Origin: Actinoallomurus spadix | Lineage (GTDB): Bacteria; Actinomycetota; Actinomycetes; Streptosporangiales; Streptosporangiaceae | DNA: 64,000 nt | Direction of reading: 5' to 3' | Assembly (NCBI RefSeq): GCF_024055725.1 | Contig: NZ_JAMXMX010000009.1 | Location: 186,001-250,000 of the forward strand | Part shown: piece by piece, positions 39,272 to 47,624 of the stretch | Layout: every line of letters begins with the position of its first letter | How positions within the stretch are numbered: position 1 is the stretch's first letter | The notes under the pieces: generated by a model | What the model was told of the DNA's origin: nothing | Databases searched by the model: none | The model's input: the letters and a program-made list of their open reading frames with translations, nothing else | Made by a program: the position numbers and the translations under genes

Positions 39272-40729
39272 ATGAAAAACGGCAGAACGATCGAGACGAA
39301 CATCCCCGCACGGCTCGATCGACTTCCCTGGGCACGCTGGCACTGGCTGATCCTCCTCGGGCTGGGGACCGTTTGGATCCTCGACGGCCTCGAGGTGAAC
39401 GTGGTGGGCGTCATCGGGCCCCGGCTGACGGACAAGGCCGGCGGCCTCGGGCTGACCGACTCCCAGGTCGGGCTCGGTGCCGCGTGCTACGTCGCGGGGG
39501 CCTGCGCCGGCGCGTTGTTCTTCGGCTATCTGACGGACCGGTTCGGGCGCAAGAAGCTGTTCCTGATAACGCTCGCGGTCTATCTGCTGGCCACCGTGGC
39601 GACCGCCTTCTCGTTCAATCCGATCTGGTTCTACGCCTGCCGGTTCGTCACCGGAACCGGCATCGGCGGCGAGTACGCCGCGGTGAACTCCGCCGTCGAC
39701 GAGCTGATCCCCGCGCGGCTGCGCGGCACCGTCGACGTGGTGGTCAACGGCTCGTTCTGGCTGGGGACGACGTTCGCCGCGCTCATGTCCGTGCCCGTAC
39801 TGAACGCCTCGGTGCTACCGAAGGACGTGGGCTGGCGGCTGCTGTTCGGGATCGGCGCGCTGCTCGGCGTCGGCATCCTGTTCGTACGGCGGATGGTGCC
39901 GGAGAGCCCGCGCTGGCTGTTCATCCACGGCCGGGACGAGGAGGCCGAGAGGATCGTCCGCGGCATCGAGGGGACCGTCTCGGAGGAGAGCGGCGAACGG
40001 CTCGACGAGCCGGAGGAGACGATCGAGATCCGGCAGCGGCGGACGGTGGGCTTCGGCGAGATCGTCCGGACGGCCGTGAAGCTGTACCCCCGACGGACGG
40101 TCCTGGGGCTGGCCCTGTTCATCGGGCAGGCGTTCCTGTACAACGCCGTCTTCTTCACGTACGCGCTGGTGCTGTCGAAGTTCTTCAAGGTGCCGGACGA
40201 CCGGACCGGCTGGTACCTCGTGCCGATCGGGCTGGGCAACTTCTTCGGCGCGTTCGTCCTGAGCCGGCTGTTCGACCGCCTGGGCCGCAAGATCATGATC
40301 TCGGGAACGTACATCCTCTCCGGGCTGCTGCTGATCGGCACCGCGCTCCTCTTCCGCGGCGGGCACCTGTCCGCCACGACCCTGACGATCTGCTGGGTGA
40401 TCGTGTTCTTCTTCGCCTCGGCGGGTGCCAGCTCCGCGTACCTCACCGGGTCGGAGATCTTCCCGATGGAGACCCGCGCCATGGCGATCGCGTCGTTCTA
40501 CGCGGTCGGCACGGCGCTGGGCGGCATCATCGGCCCGGCCCTGTTCGGGAGGCTCGTGGACACCGGCAAGGAGTCGGCGGTGAGCGACGGCTACCTGCTC
40601 GGCGCCGTCCTGATGATCGCCGCGGGCATCGTGGAGATCTTCGTCGGGGTCGAGGCCGCCAACCGCTCGCTCGAGGAGGTCGCGGCGCCGCTGTCCGCCC
40701 AGGAGGAGCCGGAGAAGGTCGGCGCCTGA
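39272..40729 (+). CDS. MFS transporter, sugar/aromatic-acid porter type
   Basis: A 485-residue twelve-span carrier. It has the loop 2-3 motif GYLTDRFGRKKLFLI, the following TGIGGEYAAVNSAVDEL, PESPRWLFIHGRDEEAE, and loop 8-9 RLFDRLGRKIMIS. These signs place it near the sugar-porter and metabolite:H+ symporter groups. The ribosome site GGGGAGA can pair with CCCCCC directly before ATG 39272, which may damp translation. Substrate unknown. Confidence 0.88.
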   Translation: MKNGRTIETNIPARLDRLPWARWHWLILLGLGTVWILDGLEVNVVGVIGPRLTDKAGGLGLTDSQVGLGAACYVAGACAGALFFGYLTDRFGRKKLFLITLAVYLLATVATAFSFNPIWFYACRFVTGTGIGGEYAAVNSAVDELIPARLRGTVDVVVNGSFWLGTTFAALMSVPVLNASVLPKDVGWRLLFGIGALLGVGILFVRRMVPESPRWLFIHGRDEEAERIVRGIEGTVSEESGERLDEPEETIEIRQRRTVGFGEIVRTAVKLYPRRTVLGLALFIGQAFLYNAVFFTYALVLSKFFKVPDDRTGWYLVPIGLGNFFGAFVLSRLFDRLGRKIMISGTYILSGLLLIGTALLFRGGHLSATTLTICWVIVFFFASAGASSAYLTGSEIFPMETRAMAIASFYAVGTALGGIIGPALFGRLVDTGKESAVSDGYLLGAVLMIAAGIVEIFVGVEAANRSLEEVAAPLSAQEEPEKVGA

Positions 40730-40736
40730 GAAACGC

Positions 40737-40754
40737 GCGGCCGAGGCCGGCCGC
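40737..40754. terminator. weak hairpin between convergent genes
   Basis: GCGGCC and GGCCGC pair over 6 bp around GAGGCC in the 42-bp gap between the MFS gene and the MarR-PDZ gene. It is short for a terminator. Confidence 0.35.
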
Positions 40755-40771
40755 CGCTCCGCAGGAGGAGA

Positions 40772-41662
40772 TCAGACGAGATAGGTCGCCTCGCCGCCGA
40801 TGGCGCGGCCCGGCGGCCTCTCGTCGGTGGATCCGGGATGCAGATCCAGGACCGCGTCGAACTCGGCATCGGCACCGCGTACGGCCGAGAGCGTCAGCTT
40901 CCCGGAGTCCCGGCCCCGGCTGACGGCCGTGTACAGCGTGGTGACCGACCGCAGCGGCCGGCCGTCGGCGCGGACGAGGACGTCCCCGGTTCTGAGACCG
41001 GCGCGGTCGGCACGGCTCTCCGGCTCGACCACGCGGACGAGGAGTCCGATGGTCTCGGGCAGCCCCACACTACGGCGGATCTTCACCGTGACGTGGGCGG
41101 GAGCGAGGGTCAGCCCCAGGTGGGGGAAGGTCTCGTCGGTCGTCCAGCCCTCGAAGGAGATGAGGAGCCGTCGCAGGAGTGTGGCGAGCGCGTCCCGCTC
41201 CTCCTCGTCGAGCGCGGCGAGAAGGCGGTTCTCGGTCGCGACGTGCGCCGGAGTGACGCGCTCGAACAGCGACCGGCCCGCGTCGGTGAGCCTGACGAGG
41301 CTGTTGCGCCGGTCCGTCGTGTCCGGTGACCGGGTGACGAGTCCTCGCTCTGCCAGGCGCTCCACGCGAACGCTGACCGTGCCGGAACTGAGGTTCAGCT
41401 CCCGCATCAACCGGCGCTGGGAGACGCCGCCGGGTCGATCGAGCCGGCGGAGCGTCACCAGCGCGTAGAAGTCCGCGCCGTTGAGATCGAACTCGGAGTA
41501 GGTCGCCGCGAGCTCGGTGTCGAAGATCTGGCGGAGCCGTCCGAGCCGTGCGACGACCGCCACGGGCGAGAGGTCGAGGTCGGGCCGCACCGCCGCCCAG
41601 CCCGCCAGCAGCCGGTCCACCGAGTCGTGCGGACCGCGCATCATCGGGGCCGATTCTGACAT
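40772..41662 (-). CDS. MarR-family regulator fused to a C-terminal PDZ domain
   Basis: A 296-residue protein. Residues 35-170 form a MarR winged helix (LRRLDRPGGVSQRRLMREL, SGTVSVRVERLAERGLV, DRRNSLVRLTDAG). Residues 180-275 form a PDZ-like domain with the binding loop IGLLVRVVEPES then ADRAGLRTGDVLVRADGRPL. MarR proteins normally end near residue 160, so about 130 residues are added. It could sense peptides or protein C-termini through the PDZ groove (inference). It is divergent from a reductase remnant and an MFS exporter, its likely target. ATG 41662 has no strong ribosome site. Confidence 0.85.
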   Translation of the reverse strand: MSESAPMMRGPHDSVDRLLAGWAAVRPDLDLSPVAVVARLGRLRQIFDTELAATYSEFDLNGADFYALVTLRRLDRPGGVSQRRLMRELNLSSGTVSVRVERLAERGLVTRSPDTTDRRNSLVRLTDAGRSLFERVTPAHVATENRLLAALDEEERDALATLLRRLLISFEGWTTDETFPHLGLTLAPAHVTVKIRRSVGLPETIGLLVRVVEPESRADRAGLRTGDVLVRADGRPLRSVTTLYTAVSRGRDSGKLTLSAVRGADAEFDAVLDLHPGSTDERPPGRAIGGEATYLV

Positions 41663-41683
41663 GGCCGTAGTGTACGCTCGGCG

Positions 41684-41695
41684 AAAAAGCTTTGG
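41684..41695. promoter_or_regulatory. candidate MarR operator with AAAGCTTT core
   Basis: AAAAAGCTTTGG contains the palindrome AAAGCTTT in the spacer between marR-PDZ and the exporter operon. The same core occurs before the other MarR gene at 63156-63171. Confidence 0.5.
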
Positions 41696-41723
41696 CCCAA
41701 GCGTTCCCCCCAAGTGAGGCTTT

Positions 41724-41960
41724 ATGAAGATCGGTGTCATCGGTGCCGGCCGGATCGGCGGCAACGCCGCGAAGCTGTTCGCCGCCGCAGGGCATGACGT
41801 GCTCCTCTCCTTCAGCCATGACCCGGTGCGCCTGCGCGAGAAGGCCGCGGCCTTAGGGGAGTACCGGCCCACCGAGGCGCGGCAGGTGGTCGAGGCTCTT
41901 CGCGACGGCCACCCGCTCCCGCCCCCTCCGGACTACCGCCGGGAGGGGAACGCGCGGTGA
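41724..41960 (+). pseudogene. remnant of an NAD(P)-binding (F420-reductase-like) gene
   Basis: The first 35-45 residues (MKIGVIGAGRIGGNAAKLF then AAGHDVLLSFSHDP) match the dinucleotide fold of NADPH:F420 reductase-like proteins of about 200 residues. The frame then runs 30 residues through unrelated-looking sequence (YRPTEARQVVEALRDGH) and stops, so most of the gene is missing, probably by internal deletion. Its TGA overlaps the GTG of the MFS exporter. It may survive as a leader ORF coupling translation of the exporter. Confidence 0.65.
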
Positions 41961-43447
41961 GCACCTCCGAGGAAAAGATCTCGCCGCACCTGTCCGCCAC
42001 CGATCCGGCGCGTACCACCCCTTCCCGCGAGGGGGGCACGGGTCTCGCGCTCGCGCTCATGGTGACGGCCCAGTTCATGGTGATCCTCGATTCTTCGATC
42101 ATCAACGTGGCGCTGCCGACAATCCAGCGATCACTGGGCTTCACCGCCCTCGGCGCCGAGGGCGTGATCACCGCCTACGCCACCGCCTTCGGCGGTCTGC
42201 TGATCCTGGGAGGCAGGCTCTGTGACCTGTTCGGCCACCGCCGGATCTTCGTCACCGGCCTGCTCGCCTTCGGCGTGACCTCGCTGGCCTGCGGTCTGGC
42301 GATCTCCCCGGCGTTCCTGGTCATCGCCCGTGTCGCGCAGGGTGCGAGCGCCGCCCTCCTGGCGCCCTCGGCCCTGGCGCTGCTGACCACGACCTTCCCC
42401 GAAGGCGCCGCGCGCAACCGGGCCCTGGGCGTCTTCGGCGCCGCCACGTCGCTGGGCTTCGTCGCCGGGCAGATCCTCGGCGGGGTGCTCGCGCAGACCG
42501 TGGGGTGGCGCAGCGTCTTCCTCATCAACGTGCCGATCGCGGCCCTCGCCGCCGCGCTGACCGTACGGGTGATCGCCGGCTTCACCCCGTCGGGCGGCCG
42601 TCGGACGCCCGACGTCCTCGGGGCCGTCCTCATCACGTCCGCCGCCGCTCTGCTGGTGTGGGCGCCGACGTACGGGTCGGGCCACGGTTGGACCTCAAGC
42701 GGCTTCCTCGGCGTCGTGGTGGCCTCGATCGTCCTTGCGGGGATCTTCGTGCTGATCGAGAGATCCCGGCGCGATCCGCTCATCCGCTTGTCGCTGCTGC
42801 GTTCCAGGTGGCTGCTCGGCACGAATCTCGCGACCGCGGTCACCGGCGCGCTCAACGGCGCGGTCGTCCTGCTGTGCAGCCTCTTCCTCCAGCAGGCGCA
42901 CCACTACAGCCCGCTCCGCGCGGGTCTGGCGTTCGCGCCGACCGGCGTGGCCGGCCTCGTCGCCGGAGTCCGCCTGGCGGGGCCTCTGGTCACCCGGCTG
43001 GGCGTCCGCTCGGTGCTGACCTGGATGCCGCTGATCTCCGCGGTCGCGATCGCCGGGCTGAGCCGCCTCCCCGGTCACGCGCCGTACTATCCGCCGCTGC
43101 TCCCGTGGCTCGTGGTGATCGGGGTCTCGTTCACCACCGCCGCGGTCGCGACGACGGTCGCGGTCTCGACCGGTGTCGCGCGCGGTGAGCAGGGGATGGC
43201 CGCCGCCCTGCGTCAGACTGCGTTCCAGCTGGGCGTCGCCCTGGGCGTGGCGGTCTTCGTCTCCCTGGCGGCGAGTCACACCGCCGCGCTGCTCGGCCAC
43301 GCGCACGCGCCGAGCCGGGAGGCGGCGCTCACGGCAGGGTTCCGCCTGTCCCTGGTCGTCCTGGCCTTTCTCTCGGCCGCCGGAGGTCTGATCGCGTTCG
43401 CGCTGCTCCGCTCTTCGGAAGAGAGCGCGGAGCCGGCCGGAGGCTAA
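41957..43447 (+). CDS. MFS multidrug exporter, DHA2 type
   Basis: A 496-residue carrier of the 14-span drug:H+ antiporter group. It has TAQFMVILDSSIINVALPTI, LGGRLCDLFGHRRIFV and the antiporter motif C region LGVFGAATSLGFVAGQILGG. GTG 41957 overlaps the reductase remnant. Location beside marR-PDZ and the AAAGCTTT site suggests drug or xenobiotic induction. Confidence 0.9.
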   Translation: MSTSEEKISPHLSATDPARTTPSREGGTGLALALMVTAQFMVILDSSIINVALPTIQRSLGFTALGAEGVITAYATAFGGLLILGGRLCDLFGHRRIFVTGLLAFGVTSLACGLAISPAFLVIARVAQGASAALLAPSALALLTTTFPEGAARNRALGVFGAATSLGFVAGQILGGVLAQTVGWRSVFLINVPIAALAAALTVRVIAGFTPSGGRRTPDVLGAVLITSAAALLVWAPTYGSGHGWTSSGFLGVVVASIVLAGIFVLIERSRRDPLIRLSLLRSRWLLGTNLATAVTGALNGAVVLLCSLFLQQAHHYSPLRAGLAFAPTGVAGLVAGVRLAGPLVTRLGVRSVLTWMPLISAVAIAGLSRLPGHAPYYPPLLPWLVVIGVSFTTAAVATTVAVSTGVARGEQGMAAALRQTAFQLGVALGVAVFVSLAASHTAALLGHAHAPSREAALTAGFRLSLVVLAFLSAAGGLIAFALLRSSEESAEPAGG

Positions 43448-43460
43448 GACCGGCCGGAGA

Positions 43461-44099
43461 CTAAGAGACGAGGCGGGCGACGGCGGTCATCGTGCCGGGG
43501 GCGACCTCGGTGAAGCCGCCGTCCCGTACGGCCACGTCGGCCTCGGCGACGCTGCGGGCCCAGTCGTCCGCCTCGACGACCCGGACCCGCAGCCCCGGCC
43601 ACTCGCCCTTGGCGCGCAGCAGCAGCTGCGCGGCGTGGCCGGACTGCGCGGCGGACTTCCCAGTGGTCATGGCGACGCCGGGGTCGAGGGTGACCAGGGC
43701 GTACGGCGCCTCGGGCGGCGGTTTCGGCTCGTCGTCGCGCGGCAGGTCGGTGCCGCCGACCTGCAGCTTGGAGATCTCGGGCGGCACCTCCGTGACCGGT
43801 CCGGGCACGAAGGCCCGCGCCGGCGCGCCGTCGTGGTCCACCAGCACCCCGGGCAGGGCCGCGAGGGCCTCCCAGCGCGCGCCCCGCGCCCGCCGCGCCA
43901 CCTTGCGGATACGCCGCGACTCCCATGCCGCCACCGCGTCGTGCCACTCCCCGCCGGGAGCGGAGCGCGGATCGGTGAGCAGCCGGACGACGGCCATGGC
44001 GGCCGCCTCGCAGACCGCCAGGTGCGACGGCGGCGCGGCCTTCTCGATGCGCAGGGCGAGCTGCATGGCCCAGGCGGGCTCCTCGGGTTCGTCGGTCAC
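43461..44099 (-). CDS. peptidyl-tRNA hydrolase, PTH2 family
   Basis: A 212-residue protein whose C-terminal half carries the PTH2 signs: MTTGKSAAQSGHAAQLLL and VEADDWARSVAEADVAVRDGG split by short linkers, ending FTEVAPGTMTAV. The N-terminal half (MQLALRIEKAAPPSHLAVCE) is the actinobacterial extension. It would release peptides from peptidyl-tRNA. GTG 44099 is the first start in frame with the conserved part; the ribosome site is weak. Confidence 0.8.
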   Translation of the reverse strand: MTDEPEEPAWAMQLALRIEKAAPPSHLAVCEAAAMAVVRLLTDPRSAPGGEWHDAVAAWESRRIRKVARRARGARWEALAALPGVLVDHDGAPARAFVPGPVTEVPPEISKLQVGGTDLPRDDEPKPPPEAPYALVTLDPGVAMTTGKSAAQSGHAAQLLLRAKGEWPGLRVRVVEADDWARSVAEADVAVRDGGFTEVAPGTMTAVARLVS

Positions 44100-44178
44100 G
44101 TCCCAATGTCTACCAGCCCCGCGATCCGGGCCGTCCGCCACCTCGCGCCCCGCCGCGCCGGCGTGGCAGGGTGGGCCC

Positions 44179-44592
44179 ATGAGGGTGGTGTTCGGCGCGG
44201 ACGACGAGAACGACTGCACGCGGGCGGTGCTGGAGCACCTGGGCAAGGTCGCGGATCTGCGGGTCATCGACGGTCTCCCGGCGTGGCCCGACTTCTCGCG
44301 GGAGGCGGGCCGGGCGGTGGCGAGCGGCGAGGCCGACTTCGGCGTGCTCATGTGCTGGACCGGCACCGGCACGTCGATCGCGGCGAACAAGGTCCCCGGC
44401 GTGCGCGCCGCGCTCGCCTGGGAGCCCTGGATCGCGCGGAACGCCCGGCTGTGGAACGACGCGAACGTCCTCGCGCTCAGCCTGAAACGCCTCGCCCCGG
44501 ACGTCGCGGTCGAGTGCGTCACGGCGTTCCTCGAGACCGAGCACGAGGACCCCGAGGAGACCGCCACCATCGACCTGATCCGCGACCTGTGA
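44179..44592 (+). CDS. RpiB/LacA/LacB-family sugar-phosphate isomerase-like protein
   Basis: A 137-residue protein with VVFGADDENDCTRAVLEHL, DFGVLMCWTGTGTSIAANKV, and the domain end LWNDANVLALSLKRL. The Cys in CWTGTG corresponds to the catalytic base position of RpiB. It is shorter than ribose-5-phosphate isomerase B, so the exact substrate is open. ATG 44179 is preceded by AGGGTGGG. It lies head to head with PTH2 and 25 bp before the Nudix gene, likely co-transcribed with it. Confidence 0.8.
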   Translation: MRVVFGADDENDCTRAVLEHLGKVADLRVIDGLPAWPDFSREAGRAVASGEADFGVLMCWTGTGTSIAANKVPGVRAALAWEPWIARNARLWNDANVLALSLKRLAPDVAVECVTAFLETEHEDPEETATIDLIRDL

Positions 44593-44617
44593 GGATCCCT
44601 GTGGGACGCTGAACCGC

Positions 44618-45154
44618 ATGATCCAGGTCTCCAGTCGCGTGGTCTATCAGAACCGGTGGATGACGGTCCGCGAGGACGACATCCGTCATCCGGACGGCTC
44701 CCCCGGGATCTACGGCGTGGTGGACAAGCCCACCGCGGCGCTGATCATTCCGATGGAGGACGACGGGTTCCACCTCGTCGAGCAGTACCGCTACACGCTC
44801 GCCCGCCGGTCGCTGGAGTTCCCGCAGGGCACCTGGCCGGACGACCGGGAGACGAGCACGGAGGAGCTGGCGCGCGCCGAGCTCGTCCAGGAGACGGGCC
44901 TGCGCGCCGAGACGCTGAAGCGGATCGGGTCGTTCGCCATCGGCCCGGGGTTCACGAGCCAGCGCTGCGACGTCTTCCTGGCCACCGGCCTGACCGCGGG
45001 AGAGGCGGCCGACCGCGACCCGGAGGAGCAGGAGATGACGCAGCGCTGGGTCGCCCGGCCGGACCTGGAGCGGATGATCCGCGACGGGGAGATCGTCGAC
45101 GGCTGCACCATGGCCGCCTACACCCTGCTGGGGCTCGGCGAACCCTCCCGGTAG
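44618..45154 (+). CDS. Nudix hydrolase (ADP-ribose pyrophosphatase-like)
   Basis: A 178-residue protein with the ADPRase-type lead-in YRYTLARRSLEFPQGTWPDD. The Nudix box is altered: ELARAELVQETGL has Ala for the usual Arg of REUxEE and Gln for the first Glu of the EE pair, leaving fewer metal ligands. Activity may therefore be changed. ATG 44618 follows the RpiB-like gene; the stop is one base from the convergent kinase stop. Confidence 0.82.
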   Translation: MIQVSSRVVYQNRWMTVREDDIRHPDGSPGIYGVVDKPTAALIIPMEDDGFHLVEQYRYTLARRSLEFPQGTWPDDRETSTEELARAELVQETGLRAETLKRIGSFAIGPGFTSQRCDVFLATGLTAGEAADRDPEEQEMTQRWVARPDLERMIRDGEIVDGCTMAAYTLLGLGEPSR

Positions 45155-45155
45155 G

Positions 45156-46439
45156 TCAGACGGAGGGCAGTTCGCGGAGCAGCGCGTCGGCGCGGCCGCG
45201 GGTCAGGCCGCCCTCACCCAGCCGCGTGATGATCTTCTGGCGGAGATCCGTGATCCGCTGCCGCAGGTCGACGCGCCGTCCGGCGGCGACCTCGTTCGTC
45301 AGCGCCGTGATGATGTTGTCGAGGTCCACGGCCACGTCGGAGCGGACCTCCCGGGCGGCCGTGCCCTCGTCCACCGTGCGCCGCATCCGGGTGAGCGCCT
45401 CGACCGTGCCGGCCGGGGCCGGCGCGGTCCGGGTCCTGACCTGGCGGGCCGTCGGCGGTGGCGCGGGCGGCGGGGCTGCGCTGGTCACCGAACCGGGGGT
45501 CCTGGCGTCCGGTGCGGGCGTCACGGGTTCGGAGGTCCTGGGCGCGGCCGACGACGGCGCCGTGGACGCCACGGGGCCGGATGGGGCGGTCAGCGCGGCC
45601 CGGGAGCCGTCGTCGCCGGAGCTGAGGACGACGGCGATCACCGCCGCCGTGATCGCGGCTGCGGCGCCCGCCGCCATCGGCACCCGGCGCCGCCGGACGG
45701 CCGGGGCGGTCAGGACGCGGGTGATCGGATGCGCGGGTCTCCTCGGCGTGACCGCGCCGGGGCCGGCGACGGGCTCGGCGTCGGCCCCGAGCGCCGCGGC
45801 GACCTCGGCGGCGGTCGGCCGGTCCGCGGCGGACCGGGCGACGCAGCGCGCCTGCAGGCCGCCGAGGGTCTCCCCCGGCTCGGGGCGGTGGCCCTTCACC
45901 GCCTCGAACCACACGATCCCGAGGGAGTACACGTCGGCGGAGGGCGACAGGTCGTTCTCGGGCGGCAGGTAGTCGGGCGTCCCCATCCGCGCGTCACCGG
46001 CGATGCCGAAGTCGAGGACCTTCACCCCGGACGCCGTGACGAAGACGTTGGTGGGCTTGATGTCGCGGTGGACGATGCGCGCGGCGTGCGCGGCGGCCAG
46101 CGCCGAGGCGATCTGGCCGATCACCCGCTCGGCGTCGGCGACCGGGCGCAGGTCGGCGAGCGTCGAGCCGGTGAGCAGCTCCATCACGATGTACGGCGTG
46201 TCCTCGGACTCTCCGTAGTCGTGCACGGTGACGATGTGCGGGTGGGACAAGGCGGCCGCGGCGCGCGCCTCGTCCCGGAACCTCCTGCGGAACTCCGGGT
46301 CCCGGGCCAGCTCCGGGTCGATGAGCTTGACCGCGACGTCGCGGACCAGGACCTCGTCCCGGGCCAGCCAGACGGATGCCATGCCACCACGGCCGATCCG
46401 CTCGCGGAGGCGGTACCGGCCGGCCAGATGCGACTGCAT
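45156..46439 (-). CDS. membrane serine/threonine protein kinase
   Basis: A 427-residue PknB-like kinase. It has the glycine loop RIGRGGMASVW, VAVKLI, HRDIKPTNVFV and DFGIAG. The activation segment is very short: DFG to PPE spans 19 residues and has no Ser/Thr before GTPDYLPPE. A single membrane helix (MAAGAAAAITAAVIAVVL) follows, then a Pro/Thr-rich stalk and a helical extracellular domain (DVAVDLDNIITALTNEV). ATG 46439 fits the domain start; a TTG at 46457 is possible. Ligand and targets unknown. Confidence 0.88.
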   Translation of the reverse strand: MQSHLAGRYRLRERIGRGGMASVWLARDEVLVRDVAVKLIDPELARDPEFRRRFRDEARAAAALSHPHIVTVHDYGESEDTPYIVMELLTGSTLADLRPVADAERVIGQIASALAAAHAARIVHRDIKPTNVFVTASGVKVLDFGIAGDARMGTPDYLPPENDLSPSADVYSLGIVWFEAVKGHRPEPGETLGGLQARCVARSAADRPTAAEVAAALGADAEPVAGPGAVTPRRPAHPITRVLTAPAVRRRRVPMAAGAAAAITAAVIAVVLSSGDDGSRAALTAPSGPVASTAPSSAAPRTSEPVTPAPDARTPGSVTSAAPPPAPPPTARQVRTRTAPAPAGTVEALTRMRRTVDEGTAAREVRSDVAVDLDNIITALTNEVAAGRRVDLRQRITDLRQKIITRLGEGGLTRGRADALLRELPSV

Positions 46440-46501
46440 CGGCTCAGTCTTCCCCAACTCCCGCGCTTCGCACGAGCGATCTCGTATCCCGCCCGATCTC
46501 C

Positions 46502-47536
46502 TCAGCGTCCTCCCGATCTCGCGCTGCCGAGGGAGGACTCTCGGGCCACCAGGTGGGTGTCCAGGATGACGACGGGGCGTTCGAGCTCCTCTCCGCGGAT
46601 GCGGGCGACGAGCAGCCGGGCCATCTCCCGGCCCATCGCCTCCAGTGGCTGGTGCACGGAGGTGAGGGGCGGGTCGGTGTGCCGTGCCGTCGAGGAGTCG
46701 TCGAATCCCGCGACCGCGACCTGCCGGGGAATGGGGATCCCGCGGTCCTTCAGCACCCGCATGGCGCCGACCGCCATCGGGTCCGACGCCGCGAACACGG
46801 CGTCCAGTTCCGGTTCGCGGGCGAGGAGTTCGAGCATTCCACGTTCGCCGGACTCCTCGCTGAAGTCCCCGTGCACGATCGGCCCGGTGAGCCCGGCCGC
46901 GGTGAGGGCGTCGTGGTACCCGTTGAGACGGTCGACACCGACCTGCATGTCCTGCGGGCCGGTGATCGTGCCGATCCGGCGGCGCCCCAGGCCGATGAGG
47001 TGTTCGACGGCCTGCCGGGCGCCGCCGCGGTTGTCGGCGTCAACGCAGCTCACCGGGACCACGCCGACGGGCTTGCCGCCGAGCACGGTCGGCACGCCGT
47101 TCTCCTCCAGGTGAAGCGGCAGCGGGTCGCCGCCGTGCAGGGAGATCAGCAGGACCCCGTCGACGTGCTGGCCGGTGAGGTAGCGCTCGAACCGGGCGTG
47201 TTCGTCCTCCGACTGTGCGATCACCAGCAGCAATTGCAGGCCGGTGTCCGCAAGGCCCGCGCTGATCCCGCGGATGATGCCGGCGAAGTACGGCTCGCCG
47301 AAGACGCGTTCCTCCGACTCCGACACGAACAGCGCCACGGTGTCCGTACGGCGCGTGACCAGGGCGCGGGCCGCGCGGTTCGGGACGTACCCGAGCTCGT
47401 CGATGGCCCGCAGGACGGCCTCACGCGCCTCCGGGCTGACCTTCGGCGAGCCGTTGATCACCCGGGAGACGGTGCCGCGGCCCACGCCGGCCCGTGCGGC
47501 GACGGCCTCGAGGGTCGGTCGCCGCCCGCTCGTCAC
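46502..47536 (-). CDS. cebR: LacI-family regulator CebR
   Basis: A 344-residue repressor. The LacI helix-turn-helix is TLEAVAARAGVGRGTVSRVI with the hinge NRAARALVTRRTDTVAL, followed by a periplasmic-binding-like sugar domain (VAGFDDSSTARHTDPPLTSV). Context identifies it as CebR, which blocks cellobiose/cellotriose uptake genes until the sugar binds. Unlike in Streptomyces, where it is divergent, it is the last gene of the same strand. GTG 47536 has GGAGG; a palindrome lies 20 bp upstream. Confidence 0.9.
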   Translation of the reverse strand: MTSGRRPTLEAVAARAGVGRGTVSRVINGSPKVSPEAREAVLRAIDELGYVPNRAARALVTRRTDTVALFVSESEERVFGEPYFAGIIRGISAGLADTGLQLLLVIAQSEDEHARFERYLTGQHVDGVLLISLHGGDPLPLHLEENGVPTVLGGKPVGVVPVSCVDADNRGGARQAVEHLIGLGRRRIGTITGPQDMQVGVDRLNGYHDALTAAGLTGPIVHGDFSEESGERGMLELLAREPELDAVFAASDPMAVGAMRVLKDRGIPIPRQVAVAGFDDSSTARHTDPPLTSVHQPLEAMGREMARLLVARIRGEELERPVVILDTHLVARESSLGSARSGGR

Positions 47537-47556
47537 GGGACCTCCGGCCGGGGCGC

Positions 47557-47570
47557 AGAGAGCGCTCTCT
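47557..47570. promoter_or_regulatory. CebR-box-like palindrome before cebR
   Basis: AGAGAGCGCTCTCT is a perfect 14-bp palindrome that shares GAGCGCTC with the CebR box TGGGAGCGCTCCCA. It probably mediates autoregulation of cebR, perhaps more weakly than the exact box at 52399. Confidence 0.65.
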
Positions 47571-47624
47571 GGCCCGGCGGAAGAGCCCGCGACGGCGGGC
47601 GGCTCGATGGTCGGTCGACAGTGT

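Noticed and set aside
41697-41710. CAAGCGTTCC as a KstR2-like site before the exporter operon
   Set aside because: The second half does not match, and the AAAGCTTT palindrome beside it is a better operator for the adjacent MarR gene.
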